This document shows, in pieces, positions 18,097 to 26,928 of a stretch of 64,000 nucleotides of DNA. The notes beneath the pieces are model-generated. The model was not told the DNA's origin. It was given only the letters and a program-made list of their open reading frames with translations, and did no database searches. How positions within the stretch are numbered: the first letter of the stretch is position 1; the number at the start of each line of letters is the position of its first letter. The stretch comes from Streptomyces sp. SID12501 (GTDB lineage: Bacteria; Actinomycetota; Actinomycetes; Streptomycetales; Streptomycetaceae), in contig NZ_JAAGLU010000040.1 in NCBI RefSeq assembly GCF_010550245.1, positions 39,391-103,390 of the forward strand, in the 5' to 3' direction. A program made the translations under genes and the position numbers.

Positions 18097-18474
18097 CTAA
18101 CTGCCTCGTACCGTACGGGGCCCGGTGACCTCGGCACCCAACTCGGCTACCCTGCGCCGCAGTTCACGGTCGGCGGTGACGACAAGACAGTCCCGGTCCG
18201 CGAACTCGGCGACCAGCTCGACCATCCGGTCGTCCCCGCTGCCGGGCGCCGACTCCACCCGTACGCCCGGCACCGACTCGACCCCACGGGCCGCGCCCTC
18301 GACCACCAGGACGATCTCCACGGGCCCCGCCCGCCCCGGCAAACCGCTCTCCGCGTACGCCACCAGCCGGTCCCGCAGCCGTTCCGCCGCCCCGCGCCGG
18401 TCCCGCCACCAGCCGTCGGGTACCGAGCCGACGACGTTCGCCGCGTCGACGATCACGAGCAGAGGGACATCCAT
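18097..18474 (-). CDS. NYN-domain protein (PIN-like RNase candidate)
   Basis: 125 residues. The N-terminus LLVIVDAANVVGS carries the first acidic residue of the PIN/NYN nuclease fold; further acidic residues occur in SGDDRMVELVAE and DRDCLVVTADRELRRRV, so the catalytic cluster looks complete. Such proteins are thought to cut RNA. ATG 18474 is used; no clear ribosome-binding site is visible. The frame stays open far upstream, antisense to the next gene, which I regard as a high-GC shadow. Confidence 0.7.
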   Translation of the reverse strand: MDVPLLVIVDAANVVGSVPDGWWRDRRGAAERLRDRLVAYAESGLPGRAGPVEIVLVVEGAARGVESVPGVRVESAPGSGDDRMVELVAEFADRDCLVVTADRELRRRVAELGAEVTGPRTVRGS

Positions 18475-18567
18475 GCGGATCAGGGTCGCACGCGGGACCG
18501 GAATCAGGGGTACCGGATGAGGGGGCCGGGGGGCGCGGCAAAGGTAAGAGCACACTAAAGTAGTCCA

Positions 18568-19638
18568 GTGCCCATTGTTCCTCCTTCCCCTACCACGGCC
18601 GCGGGGCGTCCCGAGTCGGTCAACGGCGACTGGCTCATACGGGGTCGCGACGGTCGGCTGAGCGCGTACGACGCCGTGGGAGACGGGATCGTCTGCCGCG
18701 CGGAGTCCCGGCCCGGCGGGCCCTGGCTCCCGCCCCGGCGCATCGGCGGCGACCAGCGCGTGCATCCCACGCTCGGCGTCGGCCAAGGCGCCGACGAGTA
18801 CGCCCACCTGGCGACCTGGCGGCCCACGGTGAAGGGCGAGGCCGGACTCGTCCACACGACGCACTTCCGTCCTTCCCTCGCCGCCCTCGACTGGACACCC
18901 CTCGGCCACCCGAACCAGAAGGGCGACCGGACCGGCGTACCGGCGGTCGCCGTCGACGCGGAGGGCCGCGCCCATGTCTTCGTACGGAACGCCGTGGGCG
19001 GGGTCAGCATGCGCGGCCAGAAGGAGCGCGGCGGCTGGGGACCCTGGCGCGACCTCAAGGGCGAGGACGTGGAGGAGCAGTTGACGGCCGTCACGCGTGC
19101 CTCCGGACGCGTCGAGCTGTACGGCAACTCGCCCCACGGCATCCTGCGCTGGACGCAGGGCGGCCCCGGCTGGATCCCGGAACTCGACGAGAGCCCGCTG
19201 AAGGCGACGGCCCGTCAGGGCAGCCTGCGGGCGTTGGTCACGTCCGACGACCACGTGACGTTGTTCTACACGGACGAGGCGGACACGGTGTGCGCGTGGC
19301 GGCCGGGCAGCGAGCCGGTCGAACTGCTCCCGGGCGCCGGTCCCGGCCCGGTGTCGGTGATCCGCTGCACGCTGGACGAGGTCGACTGCACGTTGCTCGC
19401 GCAGCGCTCGGCGAGCGGGCGGGTGGCGTTCGCCGCGTATCCGACGGAGCAGGAGTCGGCGGGGGCGTGGTGGACCGAGTCGGGCCCCCAACTCCCCCTG
19501 GACGCGAGGGTGTCGCTGACGGAGGACGCGAACGGCAGGGTGGTCGCGGCGACGGTGGTGCCCGGCGGCGGAGAACTGAGGGCCGCTCGGCGAAAGCGGG
19601 AGGCGGGGCTGGCGCTGGAGGCGTGGGAAACGGTGTGA
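18568..19638 (+). CDS. Hypothetical protein with beta-propeller-like repeats
   Basis: 356 residues, no signal peptide or membrane segment. Repeated Trp-rich blocks about 45-50 residues apart (GGPWLPPRRIGG, RGGWGPWRDLKG, GPGWIPELDES) and alternating beta-like segments suggest a PLL or tachylectin-type beta-propeller. Similar proteins are widespread and uncharacterised in Streptomyces. GTG 18568 has no Shine-Dalgarno, so the mRNA may be leaderless. Cytoplasmic location is inferred. Confidence 0.65.
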   Translation: MPIVPPSPTTAAGRPESVNGDWLIRGRDGRLSAYDAVGDGIVCRAESRPGGPWLPPRRIGGDQRVHPTLGVGQGADEYAHLATWRPTVKGEAGLVHTTHFRPSLAALDWTPLGHPNQKGDRTGVPAVAVDAEGRAHVFVRNAVGGVSMRGQKERGGWGPWRDLKGEDVEEQLTAVTRASGRVELYGNSPHGILRWTQGGPGWIPELDESPLKATARQGSLRALVTSDDHVTLFYTDEADTVCAWRPGSEPVELLPGAGPGPVSVIRCTLDEVDCTLLAQRSASGRVAFAAYPTEQESAGAWWTESGPQLPLDARVSLTEDANGRVVAATVVPGGGELRAARRKREAGLALEAWETV

Positions 19639-19773
19639 CGGTGCTTCTTCGCCCCCGCCGCCCCTACCCGTCCCATCCCGTTGGGAATGCGGGCCGGCGC
19701 TGGTGAAACCGAATGCCCCGCACGCCACCACCACGGCGTACAGGGCACTCGGCGATCACAGCTACAGCTACAG

Positions 19774-21900
19774 CTACACCGGTACGGAAGCCACCCCAGC
19801 CTCCAGGAACCGCTTCCCGTTCACCCGCTCGGAGACACCCTCACGGTCCAGGTACGGCGTGACCCCGCCCAGGTGGAAGGGCCACCCCGCGCCGGTGATC
19901 AGGCACAGGTCGATGTCCTGGGCCTCGGCCACGACACCCTCGTCGAGCATGAGCCCGATCTCCTGGGCGACCGCGTCGAGAACCCGGTCCCGCACCTGCT
20001 CCTCGCTCAGCGCGACGTCACCCTGCTTCAGCAGCGCGGCGACCTCGGGGTCCAACTCGGGCTTGCCGCTGTCGTACACGTAGAAGCCACGCTTGCCCGC
20101 CTTGACGACGGCGGCGAGGTTCGGCGAGACGGTGAAGCGGTCCGGGAACGCCCGGTTCAACGTCTCCGAGACGTGCAGACCGATCGCCGGCCCGACCAGC
20201 TCCAGCAGCACCAGCGGCGACATCGGCAGACCCAGCGGCTCCACCGCCTTCTCCGCGACCTCGACCGACGTACCCTCGTCGATCACGTTCTGGATCTCGC
20301 CCATGAAGCGGGTAAGGATCCGGTTCACGACGAACGCCGGAGCGTCCTTCACGAGTACCGCGGTCTTCTTCAGCTTCTTGGCGACACCGAAGGCCGTCGC
20401 CAGCGAGACGTCGTCGGTCTGCTCGCCGCGCACGATCTCCAGGAGCGGCAGGATCGCGACCGGGTTGAAGAAGTGGAAGCCCACGACCCGCTCGGGGTTC
20501 TTCAGCTTCGACGCCATCTCCGTCACCGACAGGGACGACGTGTTCGTCGCGAGGATCGCGTGTGCCGGGGCGACCGCCTCGACCTCCGCGAACACCTGCT
20601 GCTTGACGCCGATCTCCTCGAAGACGGCCTCGATGATGAAGTCGGCGTCGGAGAAGCCCTCCGCCTTGTCCAGGACGCCGGTGACCAGGGCCTTGAGGCG
20701 GTTGGCCTTGTCCTGGTTGACGCGGCCCTTGAGCAGCAGCTTGTCGATCTCGCCGTGGACGTAGCCCACACCCTTGTCGACGCGCTCCTGGTCGATGTCG
20801 GTCAGCACGACCGGCACTTCGAGGCGGCGCAGGAAGAGCAGCGCGAGCTGCGAGGCCATCAGGCCCGCGCCCACGACGCCGACCTTGGTGACCGGACGCG
20901 CGAGCGACTTGTCCGGCGCACCGGCCGGACGCTTGCCGCGCTTCTGGACCAGGTTGAAGGCGTAGATGCCGGAGCGCAGTTCGCCACCCATGATCAGGTC
21001 GGCGAGCGCCACGTCCTCGGCGTCGTACCCCTTCTGCAGGTCGCCGTCCTTGGCCCCCGCGATGATGTCCAGCGCGCGGTAGGCGGCCGGGGCTGCCCCG
21101 TGCACCTTGCTGTCGGCGACGGACCGGCCGCGCGCGACGGCCTGGTCCCAGGCCTCGCCACGGTCGATCGCCGGGCGCTCGACGGCGATCTCGCCCTTGA
21201 GGACGGCGGCCGTCCACAGCAGCGACTGCTCCAGGAAGTCCGCGCCCTCGAAGAGCGCGTCGGCGATCCCCAGGTCGTAGACCTGACCGCCCTTGAGCTG
21301 CTTGTTCTGGTTGAGCGAGTTCTCGATGATCACCGTGACGGCCTTGTCCGCACCGATCAGGTTCGGCAGCAGCGTGCAACCGCCCCAGCCGGGAACCAGA
21401 CCGAGGAAGACCTCGGGCAGCGAGAAGGCCGGCAGGGACGCGGAGACGGTCCGGTACGAGCAGTGCAGACCGACCTCGACGCCACCGCCCATGGCGGCAC
21501 CGTTGTAGTAGCCGAAGGTCGGGACGCCGATCTGGGCCAGCCGCTTGAAGACCTCGTGGCCGCCCTTGCCGATGGCGAGCGCGTCGGAGTGGTTCTTCAG
21601 GAGCTCTACGCCCTTGAGGTCCGCGCCGACCGCGAAGATGAACGGCTTGCCGGTGATGCCGACACCGACGATCTCGCCGGCCGACGCCTCCTTCTCGACC
21701 TGGTCGATGGCGATGCTCAGGTTCGCCAGCGAGGCCGGGCCGAAGGTGGTCGGCTTGGTGTGGTCGAAGCCGTTGTCGAGGGTGATCAGCGCGAATCGGC
21801 CCGAGTTGAACGGCAGGTCGAGGTGGCGTACGTGCGCCGACGTGACGACCTCGTCGGGGAACAGCTCGGCCGCGCCCTTGAGGAGTTCGGTGGTGCTCAC
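19774..21900 (-). CDS. fadB: Fatty-acid oxidation multifunctional enzyme (enoyl-CoA hydratase / 3-hydroxyacyl-CoA dehydrogenase)
   Basis: 708 residues. The N-terminal crotonase-fold hydratase (~1-200) shows the oxyanion-hole loops KPFIFAVGADLKG and GAAMGGGVEVGLHC. A linker is followed by the NAD-binding dehydrogenase domain (~335-510; VGVVGAGLMASQLA, VGFHFFNPV) and two C-terminal dehydrogenase domains. It performs the second and third steps of beta-oxidation. GTG 21900 overlaps the fadA stop in a GTGA joint, so fadA-fadB are one operon. The dehydrogenase loop has Ala where Gly is common (GLMA versus GLMG), a tolerated variant. Confidence 0.93.
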   Translation of the reverse strand: MSTTELLKGAAELFPDEVVTSAHVRHLDLPFNSGRFALITLDNGFDHTKPTTFGPASLANLSIAIDQVEKEASAGEIVGVGITGKPFIFAVGADLKGVELLKNHSDALAIGKGGHEVFKRLAQIGVPTFGYYNGAAMGGGVEVGLHCSYRTVSASLPAFSLPEVFLGLVPGWGGCTLLPNLIGADKAVTVIIENSLNQNKQLKGGQVYDLGIADALFEGADFLEQSLLWTAAVLKGEIAVERPAIDRGEAWDQAVARGRSVADSKVHGAAPAAYRALDIIAGAKDGDLQKGYDAEDVALADLIMGGELRSGIYAFNLVQKRGKRPAGAPDKSLARPVTKVGVVGAGLMASQLALLFLRRLEVPVVLTDIDQERVDKGVGYVHGEIDKLLLKGRVNQDKANRLKALVTGVLDKAEGFSDADFIIEAVFEEIGVKQQVFAEVEAVAPAHAILATNTSSLSVTEMASKLKNPERVVGFHFFNPVAILPLLEIVRGEQTDDVSLATAFGVAKKLKKTAVLVKDAPAFVVNRILTRFMGEIQNVIDEGTSVEVAEKAVEPLGLPMSPLVLLELVGPAIGLHVSETLNRAFPDRFTVSPNLAAVVKAGKRGFYVYDSGKPELDPEVAALLKQGDVALSEEQVRDRVLDAVAQEIGLMLDEGVVAEAQDIDLCLITGAGWPFHLGGVTPYLDREGVSERVNGKRFLEAGVASVPV

Positions 21901-23123
21901 TTGTCGCCTCCGGCGTCCTTGTGGTGCGGGTTCTCCCAGATGACGGTGGCGCCCATGCCGAAGCCGACGCACATGGTGGTGAGGCCGTAACGGACCTCGG
22001 GCTGCTCCTCGAACTGGCGAGCGAGCTGTGTCATCAGCCGTACACCCGACGAGGCGAGCGGGTGACCGAAGGCGATGGCACCGCCGTACTGGTTCACGCG
22101 CGCGTCGTCGTCCGCGATGCCGTAGTGGTCGAGGAAGGCCAGGACCTGGACGGCGAAGGCCTCGTTGACCTCGAACAGACCGATGTCACCGATGCCGAGG
22201 CCGGCCTTGGCGAGGGCCTTCTCGGTCGCCGGGATCGGCCCGTAGCCCATGACCTCGGGCTCGACGCCGACGAAGGCGTACGAGACGAGGCGCATCTTGA
22301 CGGGCAGGTCGTTCTCGCGCGCGAAGTCCTCGGACGCGATGATCGACGCGGTGGCGCCGTCGTTCAGACCGGCCGCGTTACCCGCGGTGACCCGCCCGTG
22401 CACACGGAACGGCGTCTTCAGCCCGCTCAGGTTCTCCAGGGTGGTCCCCGGCCGCATCGGCTCGTCGGTGGTGACCAGGCCGAAGCCCGTCTCGCCGACC
22501 TCCGCGTTGGTGTTCCGTACGGAGATGGGCACCAGGTCCTGCTGGATCTTGCCGTTGGCGTACGCCTTGGCGGCCTTCTCCTGCGAGCGCACGGCGTACT
22601 CGTCGGCGCGCAGCTTGGTGATGTGCGGGTAGCGGTCGTGCAGGTTCTCGGCGGTCATGCCCATGAACAGGGCCGACTCGTCGACGAGCTTCTCGCTCAC
22701 GAACCGCGGGTTCGGGTCGACGCCCTCGCCCATGGGGTGACGGCCCATGTGCTCGACGCCACCGGCGATGACGACGTCGTACGCGCCGAAGGCGATCGAG
22801 CCGGCGGTGGCGGTGACGGCGGTCAGCGCGCCCGCGCACATCCGGTCGATGGAGTAACCCGGGACGGACTGCGGCAGCCCGGCGAGGATGCCCGCCGTGC
22901 GGCCCAGGGTCAGACCCTGGTCGCCGATCTGGGTGGTCGCGGCGATGGCGACCTCGTCGATCTTCTTCGGGTCGAGACCCGGGTTGCGGCGCAGCAGCTC
23001 CCGGATCGCCTTCACGACGAGGTCGTCGGCGCGGGTCTCGTGGTAGATGCCCTTCGGGCCCGCCTTGCCGAACGGGGTGCGGACGCCGTCGACGAAGACG
23101 ACATCCCTGACGGTACGAGGCAC
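21897..23123 (-). CDS. fadA: Acetyl-CoA acyltransferase (3-ketoacyl-CoA thiolase)
   Basis: 408 residues, thiolase family. GTG 23123 has GGAGGA about eight bases upstream; the longer frame to 23261 does not. Catalytic residues are present: nucleophilic Cys96 in DRMCAGALTAV, the histidine of GHPLASSG and the second cysteine of TMCVGFGMGATV. It cleaves 3-ketoacyl-CoA to acetyl-CoA, closing the beta-oxidation cycle as partner of FadB. Two palindromes upstream (23175-23188, 23263-23279) probably bind regulators. Confidence 0.93.
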   Translation of the reverse strand: MPRTVRDVVFVDGVRTPFGKAGPKGIYHETRADDLVVKAIRELLRRNPGLDPKKIDEVAIAATTQIGDQGLTLGRTAGILAGLPQSVPGYSIDRMCAGALTAVTATAGSIAFGAYDVVIAGGVEHMGRHPMGEGVDPNPRFVSEKLVDESALFMGMTAENLHDRYPHITKLRADEYAVRSQEKAAKAYANGKIQQDLVPISVRNTNAEVGETGFGLVTTDEPMRPGTTLENLSGLKTPFRVHGRVTAGNAAGLNDGATASIIASEDFARENDLPVKMRLVSYAFVGVEPEVMGYGPIPATEKALAKAGLGIGDIGLFEVNEAFAVQVLAFLDHYGIADDDARVNQYGGAIAFGHPLASSGVRLMTQLARQFEEQPEVRYGLTTMCVGFGMGATVIWENPHHKDAGGDK

Positions 23124-23174
23124 GATGGCTCTCCTCCAAAGGTGCGGGACGGCACTGCTGCGAAACGCAACCGC

Positions 23175-23188
23175 TGAGCGGGCGCTCA
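23175..23188. promoter_or_regulatory. Palindromic operator candidate upstream of fadA
   Basis: TGAGCG-GG-CGCTCA is a perfect 6+6 inverted repeat 52 bp before the fadA start, positioned to overlap its promoter. The form suits a TetR-family fatty-acid regulator, but the protein cannot be named. Confidence 0.5.
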
Positions 23189-23262
23189 GGCCCCATGCTA
23201 CTTGTGAGTAACTGTGCTGCCCACCCCTGAGGGGCGGAGCGGCGAACGTCACACGGCTCACA

Positions 23263-23279
23263 TGTTACCGCCGGTTACA
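23263..23279. promoter_or_regulatory. Second palindrome between fadA and lacI-type gene
   Basis: TGTTACCG-C-CGGTTACA is an inverted repeat with one mismatched pair, ending next to the stop codon of the LacI gene. It could be an upstream operator for fadA or an end-of-gene structure. Confidence 0.4.
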
Positions 23280-24329
23280 TCAGGAGTGCGGGAACCCCCT
23301 GGGCGGCGCGGTGGAACCCCGCGGAGTGAGCACGGGCGTAGCCACCGGATGCGACCCGCCGCCCCCTCCGGCGATCACCTCGAACAGTGTCCGGGCGACG
23401 TCCGCCCCGAACCCGTGCACATCGTGGCTCATCGCCGACAACGTGGGCCGGGTCAACCGGCACAGCTGCGAGTCGTCCCAGGCCAGCAGCGACACGTCGG
23501 CCGGCACGCTCAGCCCCATCTCGGCGGCCACGGACAGGCCCGCCACCGCCATGATGTCGTTGTCGTACAGGATCGCCGTGGGCCGGTCCGCCGGCGCGGC
23601 GGACAGCAGCGACCGGGTGGCCCGGGCCCCCGCGTCGCCGGAGTAGTCGGTCGAGACCTGCCACGCCCCGGCCAGGTCGAGCCCCCGCGCGGCCTCGTCG
23701 AAAGCCGCCGTACGGATGTTCGTGTGCCCGAGAGCCGCCGCACCCCCCACCCGGGCGATCCGCCGATGCCCGAGCGCCGCGAGATACCGAACCGCCTCCG
23801 TCACGGCCGTGGCGTCGTCGGTCCACACCGAGGTGAGGCCGCCGGTGAACGACGGATGCCCGACCGCGACCGCCGGCATCCCGAGCCGTTCGACGGCCGG
23901 TACCCGGGGATCGTCCGCCCGGAGGTCCACCAGGATCGCCCCGCCGATGAGCCGCCCCCTCCACCAGGACTCCTGGAGCCCGACCTCCTCCTCCAGGTTC
24001 CGTACGAGCCTGAGCAGCAGCGAGCACGCATGCTCGGTCAGGACGCTCTCCACGCCCGAGATGAAGTCCATGTAGAACGGTTCGAGCCCGAGCAGCCGGG
24101 CCGGCCGGCAGATCGCCAGCCCCACCACGTCCACCCGGGCCCCGGCCAGCGACCGCGCGGTGAGGTTCGGCTCCCAGCCCAGCTCACGGGCGGCGGTGAA
24201 GATCCGGTCCCGGGTCGCCTCGGCGAGCCCCGGCTTGTGGTTGAAGGCGAGGGACACGGCCCCCTTGGACACGCCGGCGCGTGCGGCGACGTCCTTGATG
24301 GTGACGCGGGGGGTCGGCAATGCCGTCAT
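23280..24329 (-). CDS. LacI-family transcriptional regulator of the mannoside locus
   Basis: 349 residues. The N-terminal LacI helix-turn-helix is clear (VTIKDVAARAGVSKGAVSLAFNHKP, residues ~9-33, shown here as VTIKDVAARAGVSKGAVS), with the hinge helix LTARSLAGARVD, then a periplasmic-binding-protein-like effector domain. It starts at ATG 24329 inside an ATGA overlap with the upstream beta-mannosidase gene, so it is co-transcribed with it. It probably represses its own operon and the divergent ABC importer through the operator at 26845-26860, with a mannoside as inducer. It ends in a Pro/Gly-rich tail. Confidence 0.88.
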   Translation of the reverse strand: MTALPTPRVTIKDVAARAGVSKGAVSLAFNHKPGLAEATRDRIFTAARELGWEPNLTARSLAGARVDVVGLAICRPARLLGLEPFYMDFISGVESVLTEHACSLLLRLVRNLEEEVGLQESWWRGRLIGGAILVDLRADDPRVPAVERLGMPAVAVGHPSFTGGLTSVWTDDATAVTEAVRYLAALGHRRIARVGGAAALGHTNIRTAAFDEAARGLDLAGAWQVSTDYSGDAGARATRSLLSAAPADRPTAILYDNDIMAVAGLSVAAEMGLSVPADVSLLAWDDSQLCRLTRPTLSAMSHDVHGFGADVARTLFEVIAGGGGGSHPVATPVLTPRGSTAPPRGFPHS

Positions 24330-26770
24330 CTGGCGGGCTCCACGCAGTACAGGGCCGATCGGGCGGTCTCGGCATCCGGAGTCTCCCAGCCACGCACCCC
24401 GATGGTCACCCGTTCCCCGGGCAACAGGGTCACCAGCCCGCGATCGGCCCGCGCTCCCGGGTCCAGCCGGTCCGCCTGCAACAGCAGATCCCGTACGAGG
24501 GTACGAGCCGTCACCGTGACCGCCCCCGGAGTGACACTCACGTCGAACTCAGGCCGGGGGTAAGGGACTTCACGGTCCGGCACGGGAAAATAGAGCGCCC
24601 GCAGCCTCTCCCCGCTGGACCCGTCGGACCCGCCGCCCCCCTCCGCACCGGCGTCGACATCCGCGACCAGGAACTCCTTGGCCCCCACCGGCACGAGTTC
24701 CCCCGGCACCCGCACCTCGGCGACCGCCCGCCGCTCCGCCACGAACCCGACCCGCACCGACTCACCGACCATGCTTCCGTCCACGGACACCCGCCGCAGT
24801 TCAACCGTCCCCGCCCACTTCTCCGCCGCCTGGTTGACGACGGCCAACACCACTTCCTCCCCCCGGACTTGAAGGCTGAGCAGCCGGTCCGCGTACAGCC
24901 GTCGCAGCTCGTGGTAGAGCGGCTTCTCGCGCCCGTCCCCGTCGACCGCCGCCCAGGACGTCACCGGCCAGCAGTCGTTGAGCTGCCAGACGATCGTCCC
25001 CGCGCACACCGGCCAGTGCGCACGCCAGTGCTCGATCCCGGCGGCGACGGCACGGGCCTGGTTGACCTGGGTGAGGTAGTGCCACCGGTCGAAGTCCCCC
25101 TCCGGCAAGGGGAAATGCCGGGCGAGCCCGCGCTCCAGCTTGCCGTTCCCGTCGTCGGCCTTCTGGTGATGCAGCATGCCGGGAGAGTCCGAGGCGAGTG
25201 TCTCGTCGGGCAGCGCGCGCCGCATCGTGGCGTACGCCGCCGGTGCCTGCCACCCGAACTCGGCCACGAAACGCGGGACTTCGAGCCGGTAGTCGGCGTA
25301 GTCCTCCCGGTTCCACACCTCCCACGAGTGGTGCGTACCGTGCGCCGGATCATTCGGATGCCGCTGCCAGGACCCGGACCAGGGACTGCCCGCCGTGTAG
25401 GGCCGCGTGGGGTCCAACTCGGCCACGATGCGCGGCAGTACACCCAGGTAGTACCCCTCGCCCCACGACTCCCCGGCGAGCCGCCGCTCCCACTCCCAGT
25501 CCCTGAAGCCCCACAGGTTCTCGTTGTTCCCGTTCCACAGCACGAGCGAGGGATGCGGCATCAGCCGTACGACGTTCTCCCGGGCCTCCGCCTCGACCTC
25601 GCCGCGCAGCGGCTGCTCCTCGGGATAGGCGGCGCACGCGAAGGGGAAGTCCTGCCAGACCAGCAGCCCCAACTCGTCGCAGACGTCGTAGAAGTCCTCG
25701 CTCTCGTAGATCCCGCCGCCCCACACACGGACCAGGTCCACACCGGCGCCTGCCGCCTGTGCGAGCCGTTCCCGGTACCGCTCCGGGGTGATCCGGGACG
25801 GGAACACGTCGTCCGGGATCCAGTTGACGCCCCGCGCGAACAGCCGCTCCCCGTTGACGACCAGGGTGAACCCGGTCCCGTGCGCGTCGGAGGACGTGTC
25901 GAGCCGGACGGTCCGGAACCCGACCCGCCGCTGCCAGCCGTCCAGCGGGACATCGCCATGGAGGAGCGTCAACTCAACTTCGTAGAGCGCTTGTTGCCCG
26001 TAACCCCGAGGCCACCACAGCTCCACGTCGGGCACTTCCAGCCGTACGACTCCGCTGGTCCCGTCGACCTCGCCGCGCGCCAGTACCTCACCGCCACCGG
26101 AAAGTCCGCCACCGCTCACCCGGGCCTCCAGCGTCAGCCCGGCCCCGACTCTGGTGCGCTCTACGTCGACCGCCAACTTCACGTGCCCCAGGCCGTGTTC
26201 GTCGACCGTCACCTCGGGGCGCACCCGGGCGATCCGGGCCGTCGACCAGTACTCCAGGCGTACCGGCCGCCAGATCCCGGCGGTGACGAGGGTCGGCCCC
26301 CAGTCCCAGCCGAAGGAGCAGGCCATCTTCCGGATGTACTGGTAGGGCTCGGCATAGGCACCGGGCCGCTCACCCAGCCGCTCCCGCACGGCCTCGGCCT
26401 CGGCGTAGGCAGACGCGAACAGCACGGACAGCCGCCCGCTCGTACCAGTCACGTCGAAGCGGTAGGAGCGGTGCATGTTCCTTACCCGGCCCAGGAGTTG
26501 ACCGTCGAGCCGGATCTCGGCTGCGGTGTCGAGCCCGTCGAAGACGAGATCGGTCCGCTCATGCGCAGAGGGGGCCGCGAGCTGTGTCTCGTACATCCAC
26601 TCGCGGCGCCCCACCCACGCGACCTCCGCCTCGTTCCGGCCGATGAAGGGGTCCGGGATCACTCCGGCCGCCAGCAGGTCGGTGTGCACACACCCGGGGA
26701 CGCCGGCCGGCAGTTCGCCCGCCTCGTACCGCACGGTCCAGCCCTCGGTGAGTGGTGTGGCCTCCAGCAT
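24326..26770 (-). CDS. GH2 beta-mannosidase
   Basis: 814 residues, cytoplasmic (no signal peptide). ATG 26770 is preferred over GTG 26776 because AGGAG lies five bases upstream of it. Glycoside hydrolase family 2: N-terminal jelly-roll (~1-170), immunoglobulin-like domain, and TIM barrel with the acid/base motif LVLWNGNNENLWG (Glu417) and nucleophile in FVAEFGWQA (Glu504). The motif forms and the overall length match beta-mannosidases rather than beta-galactosidases. It would hydrolyse beta-1,4-manno-oligosaccharides brought in by the divergent ABC system. Confidence 0.85.
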   Translation of the reverse strand: MLEATPLTEGWTVRYEAGELPAGVPGCVHTDLLAAGVIPDPFIGRNEAEVAWVGRREWMYETQLAAPSAHERTDLVFDGLDTAAEIRLDGQLLGRVRNMHRSYRFDVTGTSGRLSVLFASAYAEAEAVRERLGERPGAYAEPYQYIRKMACSFGWDWGPTLVTAGIWRPVRLEYWSTARIARVRPEVTVDEHGLGHVKLAVDVERTRVGAGLTLEARVSGGGLSGGGEVLARGEVDGTSGVVRLEVPDVELWWPRGYGQQALYEVELTLLHGDVPLDGWQRRVGFRTVRLDTSSDAHGTGFTLVVNGERLFARGVNWIPDDVFPSRITPERYRERLAQAAGAGVDLVRVWGGGIYESEDFYDVCDELGLLVWQDFPFACAAYPEEQPLRGEVEAEARENVVRLMPHPSLVLWNGNNENLWGFRDWEWERRLAGESWGEGYYLGVLPRIVAELDPTRPYTAGSPWSGSWQRHPNDPAHGTHHSWEVWNREDYADYRLEVPRFVAEFGWQAPAAYATMRRALPDETLASDSPGMLHHQKADDGNGKLERGLARHFPLPEGDFDRWHYLTQVNQARAVAAGIEHWRAHWPVCAGTIVWQLNDCWPVTSWAAVDGDGREKPLYHELRRLYADRLLSLQVRGEEVVLAVVNQAAEKWAGTVELRRVSVDGSMVGESVRVGFVAERRAVAEVRVPGELVPVGAKEFLVADVDAGAEGGGGSDGSSGERLRALYFPVPDREVPYPRPEFDVSVTPGAVTVTARTLVRDLLLQADRLDPGARADRGLVTLLPGERVTIGVRGWETPDAETARSALYCVEPAR

Positions 26771-26844
26771 GCGCACTCCTAAACCGTTCCATTCCCGCGG
26801 GGGTCAGGCGCGGAAAATATGGTGGCACCCTTGGCGGAATAGGG

Positions 26845-26860
26845 ACTGTACCGGTTCAGT
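26845..26860. promoter_or_regulatory. LacI-type operator between divergent mannoside genes
   Basis: ACTGTACCGGTTCAGT is a 16-bp palindrome with one mismatched pair and the central CCGG often seen in LacI-family sites. It lies 74 bp before the mannosidase start and 69 bp before the binding-protein start, in the 158-bp divergent region. It is the best candidate target of the LacI protein encoded at 23280-24329. Confidence 0.65.
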
Positions 26861-26928
26861 AAGTGGTGTCAGAGTGCCGAATCAGCCATCCCAGTAGTGC
26901 TCGTCCGTCCCGAACGGAGCTGACGCAC

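Noticed and set aside
18475..19734. Long upstream extension of the NYN-domain frame
   Set aside because: Antisense to 18568-19638 and its translation is Arg/Pro-rich; the NYN domain is complete from 18474.
19757..19777. ACAGCT hexamer repeat at the fadB stop
   Set aside because: Only three units, at the extreme end of the gene; no sign of function.
19681..21990. 769-residue open frame opposite fadB
   Set aside because: Antisense to a gene with complete catalytic motifs; no recognisable domain.
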